From Avisuccinivibrio sp964424565 (GTDB lineage: Bacteria; Pseudomonadota; Gammaproteobacteria; Enterobacterales; Succinivibrionaceae): a DNA stretch of 45,529 nt. Positions 23,378 through 31,693 of the stretch are shown piece by piece. Made by a program: the position numbers and the translations under genes. The first letter of the stretch is position 1. Each line of letters starts with the position of its first letter. The DNA lies in the NCBI GenBank assembly GCA_964424565.1, contig CAYRIZ010000011.1, positions 1-45,529 of the forward strand, given 5' to 3'. Under the pieces are notes generated by a model. The model was not told where the DNA came from. It was given only the letters and a program-made list of their open reading frames with translations, and did no database searches.

Positions 23378-24631
23378 ATGATTCGTTGCAGGAATAACTT
23401 CCCGGAAGTACAGGATCCGCAGAAGTATCTGCAGGGTCGGCCGGCTGCCCGTTTTCTCTACCACACAGCCAATGCTGCTCAGTTCACTCCGTCCGCCGGC
23501 AGTGCCGCTGACCGGAGCGGGCCGGAACAGTCAGACAGCAGCCGGGAGCTGCATGCCATGTCCCTGGAGCAGCATGTCCTGCATACGCTGCTGTTTGCCT
23601 ACATTCCGCACCGTCTGCTGGCCTACTGCGCCCACTGCATGCAGGTGGGCGGCTACCGCGGCGGCGGCGACTGCGGCCGGCCGGCCTGCAATGACAGTCC
23701 TGAGCTGCTGCAGCAGAAAAATTATGCCGCCTCGCATTTTGCCGTAAAGCAGGCGGCGGACAGCGGGGATCAGATCCGCCGGGTGCCGCTGTCTGATGAA
23801 TACAATCCCGATCTGGATCTGCTGCTGTATGAAGCCGGCAGCTCCCCGGACCGGCTGCTGCAGGCCCTCTGCCGCATCAGTCCGGACGGCAGAAGGGAAG
23901 TAGGCAGCATCAACAATGCCATAGCCCGCTCCATGCTCAATATCTTTGACCATTCGCTGTCGGCCAGACTGCAGAGCAGCGATGAAAAAGTGCGCAGCAT
24001 AGCCGTGCGCATGTTCCTGGACTACGGGGTTTCCCGCAAAAGCATGATCCTGGCGCTGGGCGTGCGCGGCTCCATCTTTAAGGATTTGGTCCGGGATGCC
24101 CAAAAGCTCAAGCTGACCGCCGCGGCAGATCAGCCGCAGATCAGAGAGCTGCGCCGGCGCTCGGCCTACTGGCCGCTGTTCATTACTGCAGGCATTAATT
24201 TCTATGAGATCATTCAGAACTTCATGTCCAGACAGCTGCCCCGCTACTTTACCGGCCGGCGGGTGCATTCGCAGTTTTATGTGCCCATAGCGGCCATAGG
24301 TGCCTATGAGGCCCTGCGCAGCCTGATCGACATGGCGCCCTGCTTCAAGCCCTGGCTGGAACTTCACGGCTACAATCTCATTCCTACCTATATGGAATTT
24401 GAGCGTGAACTCTCCCGCCTGCTGCAGGGCCGCTCCCGTTTTGTCACCTGCCGGCATACCTATCAGGACATCAGCGGCCGGCAGCAGATCTGCCTGACCC
24501 GCTATATCTGCGACGCTGAAGGCAGCCGCCCTGCCTGCCCCGGCTGTGCCCTGCGCTGCGATTTCCACCGCCGGCACAGGCGCCGGGCCGCGGCCAACGG
24601 TGCCCGCTACAATGCCGGAGCGGATGATTAG
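23378..24631 (+). CDS. Unrecognised Cys-rich regulator-like protein
   Basis: I do not recognise this 417-residue protein with confidence. Two Cys-rich clusters look metal-binding: residues about 88-110 (YCAHCMQVGG, then CGRPAC) and a C-terminal one at about 363-395 (TCRHTYQ, ICLTRYIC, ACPGCALRCDFH). The middle (about 200-260) looks like a helix-turn-helix, with LDYGVSRKSMILALGV and then FKDLVRDAQKL. The C-terminal half faintly recalls the flagellar activator FlhC, which also joins such a helical region to a four-Cys zinc site, but it is more than twice as long. AAGGA precedes the ATG, and the frame is strongly protein-like. It is a single gene between crp-fabA and the convergent eno. Confidence 0.6.
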   Translation: MIRCRNNFPEVQDPQKYLQGRPAARFLYHTANAAQFTPSAGSAADRSGPEQSDSSRELHAMSLEQHVLHTLLFAYIPHRLLAYCAHCMQVGGYRGGGDCGRPACNDSPELLQQKNYAASHFAVKQAADSGDQIRRVPLSDEYNPDLDLLLYEAGSSPDRLLQALCRISPDGRREVGSINNAIARSMLNIFDHSLSARLQSSDEKVRSIAVRMFLDYGVSRKSMILALGVRGSIFKDLVRDAQKLKLTAAADQPQIRELRRRSAYWPLFITAGINFYEIIQNFMSRQLPRYFTGRRVHSQFYVPIAAIGAYEALRSLIDMAPCFKPWLELHGYNLIPTYMEFERELSRLLQGRSRFVTCRHTYQDISGRQQICLTRYICDAEGSRPACPGCALRCDFHRRHRRRAAANGARYNAGADD

Positions 24632-24746
24632 CAGCTGCTGAGAGCACAGACCATAAAACAAAAAAAAAAAAACCGCCGCGGCTTAAGGCTCTGCAGGCGA
24701 TTTTGGTTTTCAGCTCAAGATTTGTCTCAGCTGAGATTACTGTATG

Positions 24747-24769
24747 AAAAAAGCAGGCACGCAGCCTGC
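24747..24769 (-). terminator. Intrinsic terminator of eno
   Basis: On the minus strand GCAGGC pairs with GCCTGC (plus coordinates 24753-24758 and 24764-24769) around a 5-base loop, followed by six Ts (24747-24752). It is about 60 bp past the eno stop. A further T-run of 13 bases on the minus strand at about 24660-24672 may act as a backup. Confidence 0.8.
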
Positions 24770-24828
24770 CTTAATCGTTCTCATGCTAAGGTTGTTGTTT
24801 CAGCCTTGATGTCATCATTAAATCACTA

Positions 24829-26130
24829 TCAGGCAAAACGGCCGGCGATTTGATAGAAGGAGCCCTTGCCGCCGTAAACTGCAGCAGCGCCCAGCTCTTC
24901 TTCTATGCGCAGCAGCTGATTGTACTTGGCCAGACGATCGGAGCGGGACATGGAGCCGGTCTTGATCTGGCCGGCATTGGTGCCTACGGCTATATCGGCT
25001 ATGGTGGCATCCTCGGTCTCACCGGAGCGGTGGGACACCACGGCAGTGTAGCCGGCGCGCTTGGCCATTTCTATGGACTGGAAGGTCTCAGTCAGGGAGC
25101 CGATCTGATTGACCTTGATCAGAATGGAGTTGGCCACGCCCTTGGTGATGCCTTCGCGCAGGATCTCAGGGTTGGTCACGAACAGATCGTCGCCTACCAG
25201 CTGGCAGCAGCCGCCCAGACGTCCGGTCAGTTCAGCCCAGCCGTCCCAGTCGCCTTCAGCGGCACCATCTTCTATGGAGATGAGCGGATACTGCTTCACC
25301 CAGCTCTCGAGTATGTCTATCCACTGATGAATGTCGTAGGTCTTGCCCTGCTTCTTGAGAGCATAGAGGTTGCGCTCCTCGTCATAGAACTCGGAAGAGG
25401 CGCAGTCCAGACCCAGGAAGATGTCTTCGCCTGCCTTGAAGCCGGCCTTTTCTATGGCCTCCAATATAAGCTCAATGGCTTCTTCGTGGCTGTGAATGCT
25501 GGGGGCAAAACCGCCTTCATCACCCACGGCAGTGGTCAGGCCACGGGAGTTGAGCAGAGACTTTAAGGCGTGGAAGGTCTCGGCGCCGTAACGTACGGCT
25601 TCCCGGAAGGTAGGAGCACCGGCCGGGATAATCATGAACTCCTGCAGATCCAAATTGTTGTTGGCATGGGCACCGCCGTTGATGATGTTCATCATAGGCA
25701 CAGGCATGAACATCTGGCCGCAGCCGCCCAGATAACGGTATAAAGGCAGGGCGCTTTCATCGGCAGAGGCCTTGGCTACAGCCATGGACACGGCCAGAAT
25801 GGCATTGGCGCCCAGACGGCCCTTGGTCTTGGTACCGTCAAGCTCAATCATGGTGGTGTCAATGGCGGTCTGATCGAGGCTTTCCTTGCCCAGCAGAGCA
25901 TCGCGGATCTCAGTGTTGACATTGGCTACGGCCTGCAGTACTCCCTTGCCGCCGAAACGGGTCTTGTCATTGTCGCGCAGCTCAATGGCCTCGCGAACGC
26001 CGGTGGAAGCACCTGACGGCACGGAGGCACGGCCAAACCCGCCGGAATCCAAAAATACATCACACTCTACAGTGGGATTGCCGCGGCTGTCGATGATTTC
26101 TCTTGCTTTGATATCAATGATGGCGCTCAT
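24829..26130 (-). CDS. eno: Enolase
   Basis: This 433-residue glycolytic enzyme interconverts 2-phosphoglycerate and phosphoenolpyruvate with Mg2+ in the cytoplasm. The N-terminal REIIDSRGNPTVECDV, the catalytic-loop SGASTG, and the C-terminal signature ILIKVNQIGSLTET followed by SHRSGETED are all present. The active-site Lys is in that LIKVNQIG block. AGAGGAAATC precedes the ATG. Length is normal. The usual pyrG neighbour is not here; upstream is the end of an orphan parA and downstream a convergent unknown gene. Confidence 0.97.
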   Translation of the reverse strand: MSAIIDIKAREIIDSRGNPTVECDVFLDSGGFGRASVPSGASTGVREAIELRDNDKTRFGGKGVLQAVANVNTEIRDALLGKESLDQTAIDTTMIELDGTKTKGRLGANAILAVSMAVAKASADESALPLYRYLGGCGQMFMPVPMMNIINGGAHANNNLDLQEFMIIPAGAPTFREAVRYGAETFHALKSLLNSRGLTTAVGDEGGFAPSIHSHEEAIELILEAIEKAGFKAGEDIFLGLDCASSEFYDEERNLYALKKQGKTYDIHQWIDILESWVKQYPLISIEDGAAEGDWDGWAELTGRLGGCCQLVGDDLFVTNPEILREGITKGVANSILIKVNQIGSLTETFQSIEMAKRAGYTAVVSHRSGETEDATIADIAVGTNAGQIKTGSMSRSDRLAKYNQLLRIEEELGAAAVYGGKGSFYQIAGRFA

Positions 26131-26294
26131 GATTTCCTCTTACAGCATCAAATTAGTTAGCTTGCGCTAATGATAGCCTATGTTAACCCAAGTTGCACTA
26201 AGCTTACGGAAAAAATTTACAGCCTGCAGGCAAAAGATTACGCCAGCAGCGCAAAAACGTGATTTTTGGTACCTGAAGGCGCCGGCAGCGGAGG

Positions 26295-27074
26295 TCAGAC
26301 TGTCTTGATGCCCATCCTGGCGGTCAGTTCAGCCGTCAGGGACAGATAACTGGCTGTGGCAGTGGAGTCAGGCTCATAGAGGATCACCGGCAGCGCAAAG
26401 GCCGGGGCTTCGGAAATGGCAGGAGCGTAGGGAATGCCGGTTTTAAACAGCAGCCTTTCATAGGGCTTGAACATGTCCGCCACAGCTGTAGTCAGAGGAA
26501 CGCCCTCTTCATACATGGTGCGCACTATGCCGGTAATGCTGCCGAGCATCAGGCCGGCGGATTTGAGTTCAGCTATTTTGGCCGTCAGATAATTCAGGGC
26601 ATGCAGCGCCAGATATTCGCAGGGCATGGGCACCAGCACGCTGTCGGCGGCGCAGAGGGCGCAGCCGGTAAGCATGTCCATGGAAGGCGGAGTATCCACC
26701 ACTATCAGATCATAAAAGGAGCGGATTTCACTTAAGGTGCGCCGCAGGGCGCCCAAAGCTTCCTGCCGCGGCAGACGGTGCAGCTCCACGGCTGCGGCGG
26801 TCAGTTCATCGCCTGAAGGCAGCAGATCTATGCCGCAGTGCTCCGGCCGGCAGCAGGAGAGCGCCGGATCGCCGCCTAAGATCATGGCGGCTGCCAGACT
26901 GCGCCCTTCCGGGGCCCTGCTCTGCCCCAGTCCTGCCGTGGCCGATCCCATGGGATCGAAATCAATCAGCAGGACCCGGCGGCCGGCCGCGGCTATGGCG
27001 CAGCTCAAATTCAGGGCGGCTGAGGTTTTGCCGCTGCCGCCCTTGGGATTTACTATGGAAAGGATCTGCGCCAT
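26295..27074 (-). CDS. Orphan ParA/MinD-type P-loop ATPase
   Basis: This is a 259-residue deviant-Walker ATPase. KGGSGKTSAALNLS at residues 11-24 is the ParA-type P-loop with its signature Lys. LLIDFDPMGSAT is the A' box, and DLIVVDTPPSMDML the B box. It is Soj-like in size and lacks the N-terminal DNA-binding domain of plasmid ParA proteins. No parB or parS-like gene lies beside it. It starts only 15 bp after the PotF-like gene on the same strand and lacks an obvious ribosome site, so it is probably translated from the same mRNA. Its cargo is unknown; positioning of a protein complex rather than DNA is possible. Confidence 0.82.
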   Translation of the reverse strand: MAQILSIVNPKGGSGKTSAALNLSCAIAAAGRRVLLIDFDPMGSATAGLGQSRAPEGRSLAAAMILGGDPALSCCRPEHCGIDLLPSGDELTAAAVELHRLPRQEALGALRRTLSEIRSFYDLIVVDTPPSMDMLTGCALCAADSVLVPMPCEYLALHALNYLTAKIAELKSAGLMLGSITGIVRTMYEEGVPLTTAVADMFKPYERLLFKTGIPYAPAISEAPAFALPVILYEPDSTATASYLSLTAELTARMGIKTV

Positions 27075-27089
27075 GCTGCAGACCGGGAT

Positions 27090-28229
27090 TTATTCCCAGC
27101 CGCCCTCTGCTTCACCTTCCTCATCGCTCTCAAACACAGCATCGGAGTTGAGCTTCATGGAGTTCCAGACGCGGTTGGTGATGCGGGAAACCCTGGAGGT
27201 GGTAGGCTGAGCAAAGTACATGGTATCCAGAGTGGCCTGGCTCAGCATCACGCTGGGATTCTGCTTGAGATCATCGCCCAGCTTGTCCATGGCGCCGGTG
27301 ACCGGCAGGATGTACTTGACTTCATTGGCTACGGAAGCGGCTACATCTTCATCCATCAGGTAGTTAAACCAGGCCATGCCATTGTCGTAATTCTTGGACT
27401 TGGCAGGTACCACCCAGCAGTCATACCACATCATGGAGCCTTCCTTGGGCAGGACATAATCCACGCTGAAGCTGAGATTGGCCTGTTTGGCACGATCGGC
27501 TGCCTGCAGAATATCACCGGAATAGCCTATGGCAGCGCAGATCTCACCTGAGGCCAGATCGTTGATGTAGCGAGAGGAGTGGAAGTAAGCCGCATTGGAG
27601 GCCAGACGGGTCAGCAGCTCCTGGGCCTCGGTGTAATCTTCGGCTTTTTCGGAGGTGGGATCCTTGCCCAGGTAGTGCATGGCCACGGAAATGATTTCAA
27701 TGGGGCTGTCCAGCACGGCTATGCCGCACTGCTTTAATTTGTCGGAATTTTCCTTCTTAAACAGGAAATCCCAGCTGTCCACTTTGTAGTCCGGTCCAAA
27801 GATCTCAGCAATCTTTTCCTTGTTGTAGCCTATGCCTATGGTAATTTCGGTATAGGGATAGGCGTAGTCATTGTTGGGATCGATTTCGGCGAGTACCTGC
27901 AGGCGGGCCGGATCCAAATTCTTCCAGTTGGGGATCTTGCTCTTGTCGATCTTTTCCAGAGCTCCTGCCTTGGCCAGACGGGGTACATAATAACTGGTCA
28001 TCATGCAGGCATCAAAACCTGAATTTCCGGACAGCAGTCTGGCTTCCACCATTTCATTGGAGTCAAACAAGACGTAGTTGGCAGACAGATTGAGGGCCTT
28101 CTCGAAATTGGCAACTGTGTCCTGGGCTATATAGTCGCTCCAGTTCCAGATATTGACATCAGCGGCCATGGCTCCGCCGGTAGCGGCAAGGCAGGTTGTT
28201 AATAATAAGGATTGGCTGAATTTATTCAT
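27090..28229 (-). CDS. Periplasmic polyamine-binding protein, PotF/PotD-like
   Basis: This 379-residue solute-binding protein has a signal peptide (MNKFSQSLLLTTCLAATGGAMA, likely cut before ADVNIWN). The mature start VNIWNWSDYIAQDTVANFEK and the later FDSNEMVEARLLSG, IGIGYNKEKI, SGDILQAADRA and SMMWYDCWVVPAK match spermidine/putrescine-binding proteins. The C-terminus has an extra acidic tail (DEEGEAEGGWE). The start at 28229 is chosen because it gives the signal peptide. No ABC permease or ATPase genes lie nearby; the next gene is an orphan parA. The leader carries conserved element copy C with a good promoter. The ligand is polyamine-like by family, not proven. Confidence 0.85.
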   Translation of the reverse strand: MNKFSQSLLLTTCLAATGGAMAADVNIWNWSDYIAQDTVANFEKALNLSANYVLFDSNEMVEARLLSGNSGFDACMMTSYYVPRLAKAGALEKIDKSKIPNWKNLDPARLQVLAEIDPNNDYAYPYTEITIGIGYNKEKIAEIFGPDYKVDSWDFLFKKENSDKLKQCGIAVLDSPIEIISVAMHYLGKDPTSEKAEDYTEAQELLTRLASNAAYFHSSRYINDLASGEICAAIGYSGDILQAADRAKQANLSFSVDYVLPKEGSMMWYDCWVVPAKSKNYDNGMAWFNYLMDEDVAASVANEVKYILPVTGAMDKLGDDLKQNPSVMLSQATLDTMYFAQPTTSRVSRITNRVWNSMKLNSDAVFESDEEGEAEGGWE

Positions 28230-28338
28230 CTCAATTTTCGCGCAAACCCCTGCAGCAGACTGCAGATGCAAACGCGGCCTCCTTTACAAACAAAAGTAGA
28301 AAAGTGATGCAGTACATGCATTGCGTACTCCACAGCCT

Positions 28339-28445
28339 CCAAGGCAGCAGGCAGTCAAACCTGCCCTTTCTTCCACAGCAGCGCCTCAAAAGAGCCTGCT
28401 TCAGGTCCTGCCTGCGGTGGCTGCTGCGATCAGGTCCTGCCCTGT
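28339..28445 (-). promoter_or_regulatory. Conserved leader element, copy C (PotF-like gene)
   Basis: The minus-strand transcript starts near 28445 with ACAGGGCAG, exactly as in the crp leader. It then carries GCAGGACCT twice, two small hairpins, GAGGC, CTGCTGTGGA, GAAA and GGGCA. The last run is nearly identical to the crp copy over about 28 bases. The GCAG/CTGC closing stem is kept while the hairpin inside has changed, which points to conserved structure. The leader to the start codon is about 216 nt. Confidence 0.55.
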
Positions 28446-28449
28446 GCAG

Positions 28450-28478
28450 AAAATAGTGTACAGGATACGAAAAATCAA
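28450..28478 (-). promoter_or_regulatory. Sigma-70 promoter of the PotF-like gene
   Basis: On the minus strand TTGATT (plus 28473-28478) and TATTTT (28450-28455) are spaced by exactly 17 bases. The predicted start falls at about 28445, the first base of the conserved ACAGGGCAG block. Confidence 0.6.
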
Positions 28479-28487
28479 CGCAAACAA

Positions 28488-28505
28488 AAGGGCCGGGCCG
28501 GCCGG
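28488..28505 (-). terminator. Possible terminator after the diguanylate cyclase
   Basis: On the minus strand a GGCC-rich stem (GGCC, 5-base loop, GGCC) is followed by CTTTTGTTT. It lies about 60 bp beyond the stop of the GGDEF gene and just upstream of the PotF promoter. The stem is short, so this is tentative. Confidence 0.4.
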
Positions 28506-28564
28506 TGCACAGGCAGCTGCGGTCCCTGTTGCCGTCTGTCTGCACCAAAAAATCGCCTGCAGGC

Positions 28565-30193
28565 CTACTGCTCCCCGCCTGCTGCTGGATGCTGACTGGT
28601 CTCCTGACCGGACTGATAGAAGACAAAGCGCCCGCGGCCCTGATGCTTGGCCTCATACAGGGCTATGTCGGCCATGGCTATCATTTCATTTAATGACCAC
28701 TGCCCGCGGACGGTGGTGGCCGGGCTGATGCCTATGGAAATGGTGACCGGCTGATGGTCATTGCCCGGATTGATTATATCCAGCTGCTTGACCAGGTGGC
28801 ACAGTCTCTGACCTATGACGGCCAGTATGGCTTCGTCCACATTCTGCAGGACTATGCAGAACTCCTCTCCGCCGTAGCGGTAGACTATATCGGACTCTGC
28901 CGTGTTCTTAATCAGGCACAGGCTGATGCGGCGCAGCACCATGTCTCCCTGCTGATGGCCTAAGGAGTCATTGAATTTCTTGAAGAAATCTATGTCCACC
29001 ATCATCACCGCAAAGCGGGCCGGCACCTGCCCTACCGTACGGTTGAAAAGTTCCAGCGCCCGGCGGTTGTGGGCCCCGGTCAGCTCGTCATAGTAGGATA
29101 TGGTCAGCAGCTCTGTATAGTTCCTGGTGATGCGCTCGGAATCATCGGTGATTTTCTGTACATTTTCATACAGCCGGCGCAGCAGGGACACTATTTTGCT
29201 CATCTCCTGTACCCTGGTATCCGGCAACGGCTGTGCCGGAGATTCATCGTCCTGCTTATGCGTCAGGCTGGTAATAAAGCCGGCTATCTGCTGCAGCGGC
29301 TGCACCATGACTGAATATATGGTGATATAGAGGATAAAGCAGCTGACCAGCACAAAGAAGAAAATCAAAATCAAATAATCCAGCAGATCGCGGGCAGTGG
29401 AGGAGATCTGCTTTAATTCCCCGCCTATGACCTGGGTTTCATTTTGAATGTAGGCAGTGGACATCAGATTGAGCCTAAACTCTATTTCACGGTGCTGGCT
29501 GAGCAGCTCGTGCTCTGCATCCTGGCAGGAGCGCAGAGCCTGGTTAAAATCATTCCTGGCCTCAGGCAGTGCCTGGCAGTGCCTGACCACATCTCCCTGC
29601 AGGCCGGCGCTGCAGATCTGCAGGGCCTCATTATAAATTTTGTATATGGAGGAACTCATCCCGACATGATCCTGTGCCGCCGGCGGCAGCATAAGCCGGT
29701 CTGCCTCAGGCAGCCCCAGTTCCATCTCTATATGATAGACCATCAGGGCCAGGCGGCCGCCGGACCGGTTCAGTACGCCATAGGCCTGATTAAGCGCGAG
29801 GCGGTTCTTCCACAGCTGCTGCACCAGGCTGAGCACCTCGCTGGAGAGAGTGGCCACCTCCTCCACATCAAAAAGCTGCTCAGTCAGCAGAGCCGAGGCA
29901 TCAATATAGGCGTTGCAGCTGATGTGGGGGTCGGAGCTTTCCTTCACAACATTGATATAGGAGCGGAGGCGTTCGAGGTTGATCAGCGAGCGCTGTGCTC
30001 TCATGATGCGGGGCAGTGCATGTTCGGTCAGGGCAGCGGAGGAAGATCTGATCTGATTCATGTCATGGTAGGCATAGAGCATCACCAGAATAAAGACTGA
30101 AGAGAACACTCCCAGCAGGCCCAGAAATATGGCCTGCAGGGAAAATACCCTGCGTCTGCGCTGTGCTTTATCCTTCACCACCTGATCAGTCAT
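28565..30193 (-). CDS. Membrane-bound diguanylate cyclase (GGDEF)
   Basis: This 542-residue signalling enzyme makes cyclic di-GMP from GTP. It has a membrane anchor at about residues 17-42, then a periplasmic helical sensor region of about 230 residues. A second membrane segment at about 275-300 leads to a HAMP-like linker and a GGDEF domain at about 365-530. The active-site motif is GGEEF (RYGGEEFCIVL), a functional variant. The RxxD inhibitory site normally five residues upstream is missing (AESD), so product inhibition is probably lost. AAGG precedes the ATG. It lies 34 bp after a periplasmic binding-protein gene, suggesting the two act together. Confidence 0.9.
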   Translation of the reverse strand: MTDQVVKDKAQRRRRVFSLQAIFLGLLGVFSSVFILVMLYAYHDMNQIRSSSAALTEHALPRIMRAQRSLINLERLRSYINVVKESSDPHISCNAYIDASALLTEQLFDVEEVATLSSEVLSLVQQLWKNRLALNQAYGVLNRSGGRLALMVYHIEMELGLPEADRLMLPPAAQDHVGMSSSIYKIYNEALQICSAGLQGDVVRHCQALPEARNDFNQALRSCQDAEHELLSQHREIEFRLNLMSTAYIQNETQVIGGELKQISSTARDLLDYLILIFFFVLVSCFILYITIYSVMVQPLQQIAGFITSLTHKQDDESPAQPLPDTRVQEMSKIVSLLRRLYENVQKITDDSERITRNYTELLTISYYDELTGAHNRRALELFNRTVGQVPARFAVMMVDIDFFKKFNDSLGHQQGDMVLRRISLCLIKNTAESDIVYRYGGEEFCIVLQNVDEAILAVIGQRLCHLVKQLDIINPGNDHQPVTISIGISPATTVRGQWSLNEMIAMADIALYEAKHQGRGRFVFYQSGQETSQHPAAGGEQ

Positions 30194-30227
30194 GTCTGCC
30201 TTGTACGCGTCTTCAGCTCAGGGGAAC

Positions 30228-31034
30228 TCAATAAGCAATGAAAGGAAAATATCGCAGGGAGAGCATTTGATAATCCCTGCTCAGCAGAATCTGCAAAATA
30301 GCATCATCAACCAGCTTCAGCCCGACCCGATCCCTGAGATTGAGCACTATGCGGCTGTATTCTGACTGCAGATCTATATCCGGCAGTGTGCCTATGAGCA
30401 CCAGATCCATAAAGCTTTCCATTTTCATGTACTGATAGCCAGCCAGGCCGTCAACCAAAATGGCATCAAGCTCCCCTGAGACGGCTGCTTCAAACAACTG
30501 CTGGTAATTTTCGCACAAAATTATCTTATTGTTATGCCCAAAATACTGTTTTAGGATCTGACCCTGTACTGTAGCAGTCTGCGCCCCCAGTTTCAGGCCG
30601 TGGGCAGTCTGATATGCAAAATCCAGATGTTCAGCGCCGGCCCGGCCGACAAAGATAGTGCTGGAACGGTAATAAGGTCGGGAAAAAAGCAGTCTTTTGG
30701 CTCTGTCCGCGGTCTGACTGGCACCGCAGATCCCCAGATCCACGCTGCCCTCCTCCACTGCCTGCAGGATCCGGGCAAAGGGCATGGACTCCAGCCGGCA
30801 GTTGAGTTTGAGCTCATGGCACAACATGCGGGAAAAATCCACATCAAAGCCGATCCGCCTGCCGTCACGGTCTGTGTATGAAAAAGGAAAATAGTCATCC
30901 TCTACTGCCACCACCACCCGGGATCCGGGGGCAAAGCGATCAATAAAGGGATTTTTATTGGCCGCACTGACCGATCCAACAGCAAACAGCAGCAGGATCA
31001 TCAACATGCAGTGCAGCAGTTTTATCGCTTTCAT
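30228..31034 (-). CDS. Periplasmic amino-acid-type solute-binding protein (SBP_bac_3)
   Basis: This 268-residue secreted protein has a signal peptide (LLHCMLMILLLFAVGSVSA, cut before ANKNP). The bacterial family 3 solute-binding fold shows in VVAVEDDYFPFSYTDRDGRRIGFDVDFSRML and DLGICGASQTADRAKRLLFSRPYY. Such proteins bind amino acids or similar small ligands. No transporter genes accompany it. Instead it is co-transcribed with the downstream membrane diguanylate cyclase (34-bp gap), so it is likely the ligand sensor for that cyclase. AGGA precedes the ATG at a slightly long distance. Confidence 0.85.
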   Translation of the reverse strand: MKAIKLLHCMLMILLLFAVGSVSAANKNPFIDRFAPGSRVVVAVEDDYFPFSYTDRDGRRIGFDVDFSRMLCHELKLNCRLESMPFARILQAVEEGSVDLGICGASQTADRAKRLLFSRPYYRSSTIFVGRAGAEHLDFAYQTAHGLKLGAQTATVQGQILKQYFGHNNKIILCENYQQLFEAAVSGELDAILVDGLAGYQYMKMESFMDLVLIGTLPDIDLQSEYSRIVLNLRDRVGLKLVDDAILQILLSRDYQMLSLRYFPFIAY

Positions 31035-31466
31035 GGGCTTTAAATCCTGAATATACTCCTGTCTGCAGTATAGGCTCTGCTCCCGGCTGGCACATGATGT
31101 AACGGGAAAAATTCAGCAAAGATCAAATTTATCCCTGACGGCCATACGCAGACCTGACCTCCCGCATCCTCTCCCTCCTTTTCATGCGACCGCCGCCATG
31201 CGCGGGCAGGCGTGGCTGCCATTCAACAGGATTTATGCATGAAGCAAACATTCTCTACGTAATTTCAGAATTTCAAACAGCCGAAAACGGCATAAGAATG
31301 AGCCTTAGAGGCCATTTTTATGGGGTCAAAAGTGCAAAACGCGGGTTATGCATGAAGCAATGGAAAAATATGAATGAAGCTGGGCTACAGGCGACAAGTC
31401 TTTGCTGGGAGTAAAGCAGTTTTACCGTGATAAAATAAGTCATATCTTTTGGAAAAGGAGGCTGAT
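31035..31466. other. Gene-free region with a 15-bp direct repeat
   Basis: No convincing gene is present. TTATGCATGAAGCAA occurs twice, at 31233-31247 and 31346-31360. An open frame of 76 codons runs across both copies but has no ribosome site and no protein-like pattern. The region is AT-richer than its surroundings and marks the left flank of the zeta-toxin-like segment. Confidence 0.4.
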
Positions 31467-31682
31467 ATGAGCATTGCTGATGATTTTCCCCGTCATGAAG
31501 GGGAAACGGATGTACAGTGGCTTTTTCGCATCATGTCAGATCCCAAATACCTGGCTGCTGTGGCAGATCAGGCAGCAAATAAGCTTTGGGATGCCGGCGC
31601 CCCTGTATGGAGAGCTGATGAAAAAGGTATCTACAAGTTACACCGTGATGGCACCAGGGAATATATTGACAGTGAGGCTTAG
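31467..31682 (+). CDS. Small protein of unknown function next to the zeta-toxin-like gene
   Basis: This is a 71-residue acidic protein with no family I recognise (MSIADDFPRHEGETDVQWLF and so on to DGTREYIDSEA). A perfect AAAGGAGG lies six bases before the ATG at 31467, better than the site of almost any other gene here, so it is likely translated. It has no membrane segment. Its stop is 11 bp from the stop of the convergent zeta-toxin-like gene. It could be an antitoxin or a regulator of that gene, but convergent order is unusual for a toxin-antitoxin pair, so this is inference. Confidence 0.6.
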   Translation: MSIADDFPRHEGETDVQWLFRIMSDPKYLAAVADQAANKLWDAGAPVWRADEKGIYKLHRDGTREYIDSEA

Positions 31683-31693
31683 GCTCTGCACTG

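Noticed and set aside
23531..24661. 376-codon minus-strand frame opposite the Cys-rich protein
   Set aside because: GC-rich shadow; the plus strand has the ribosome site and metal-binding motifs, the minus translation is Ala/Gly/Gln-rich and unstructured.
31184..31414. 76-codon ORF upstream of the small gene
   Set aside because: No ribosome site, runs across both copies of a direct repeat, and has no protein-like pattern.
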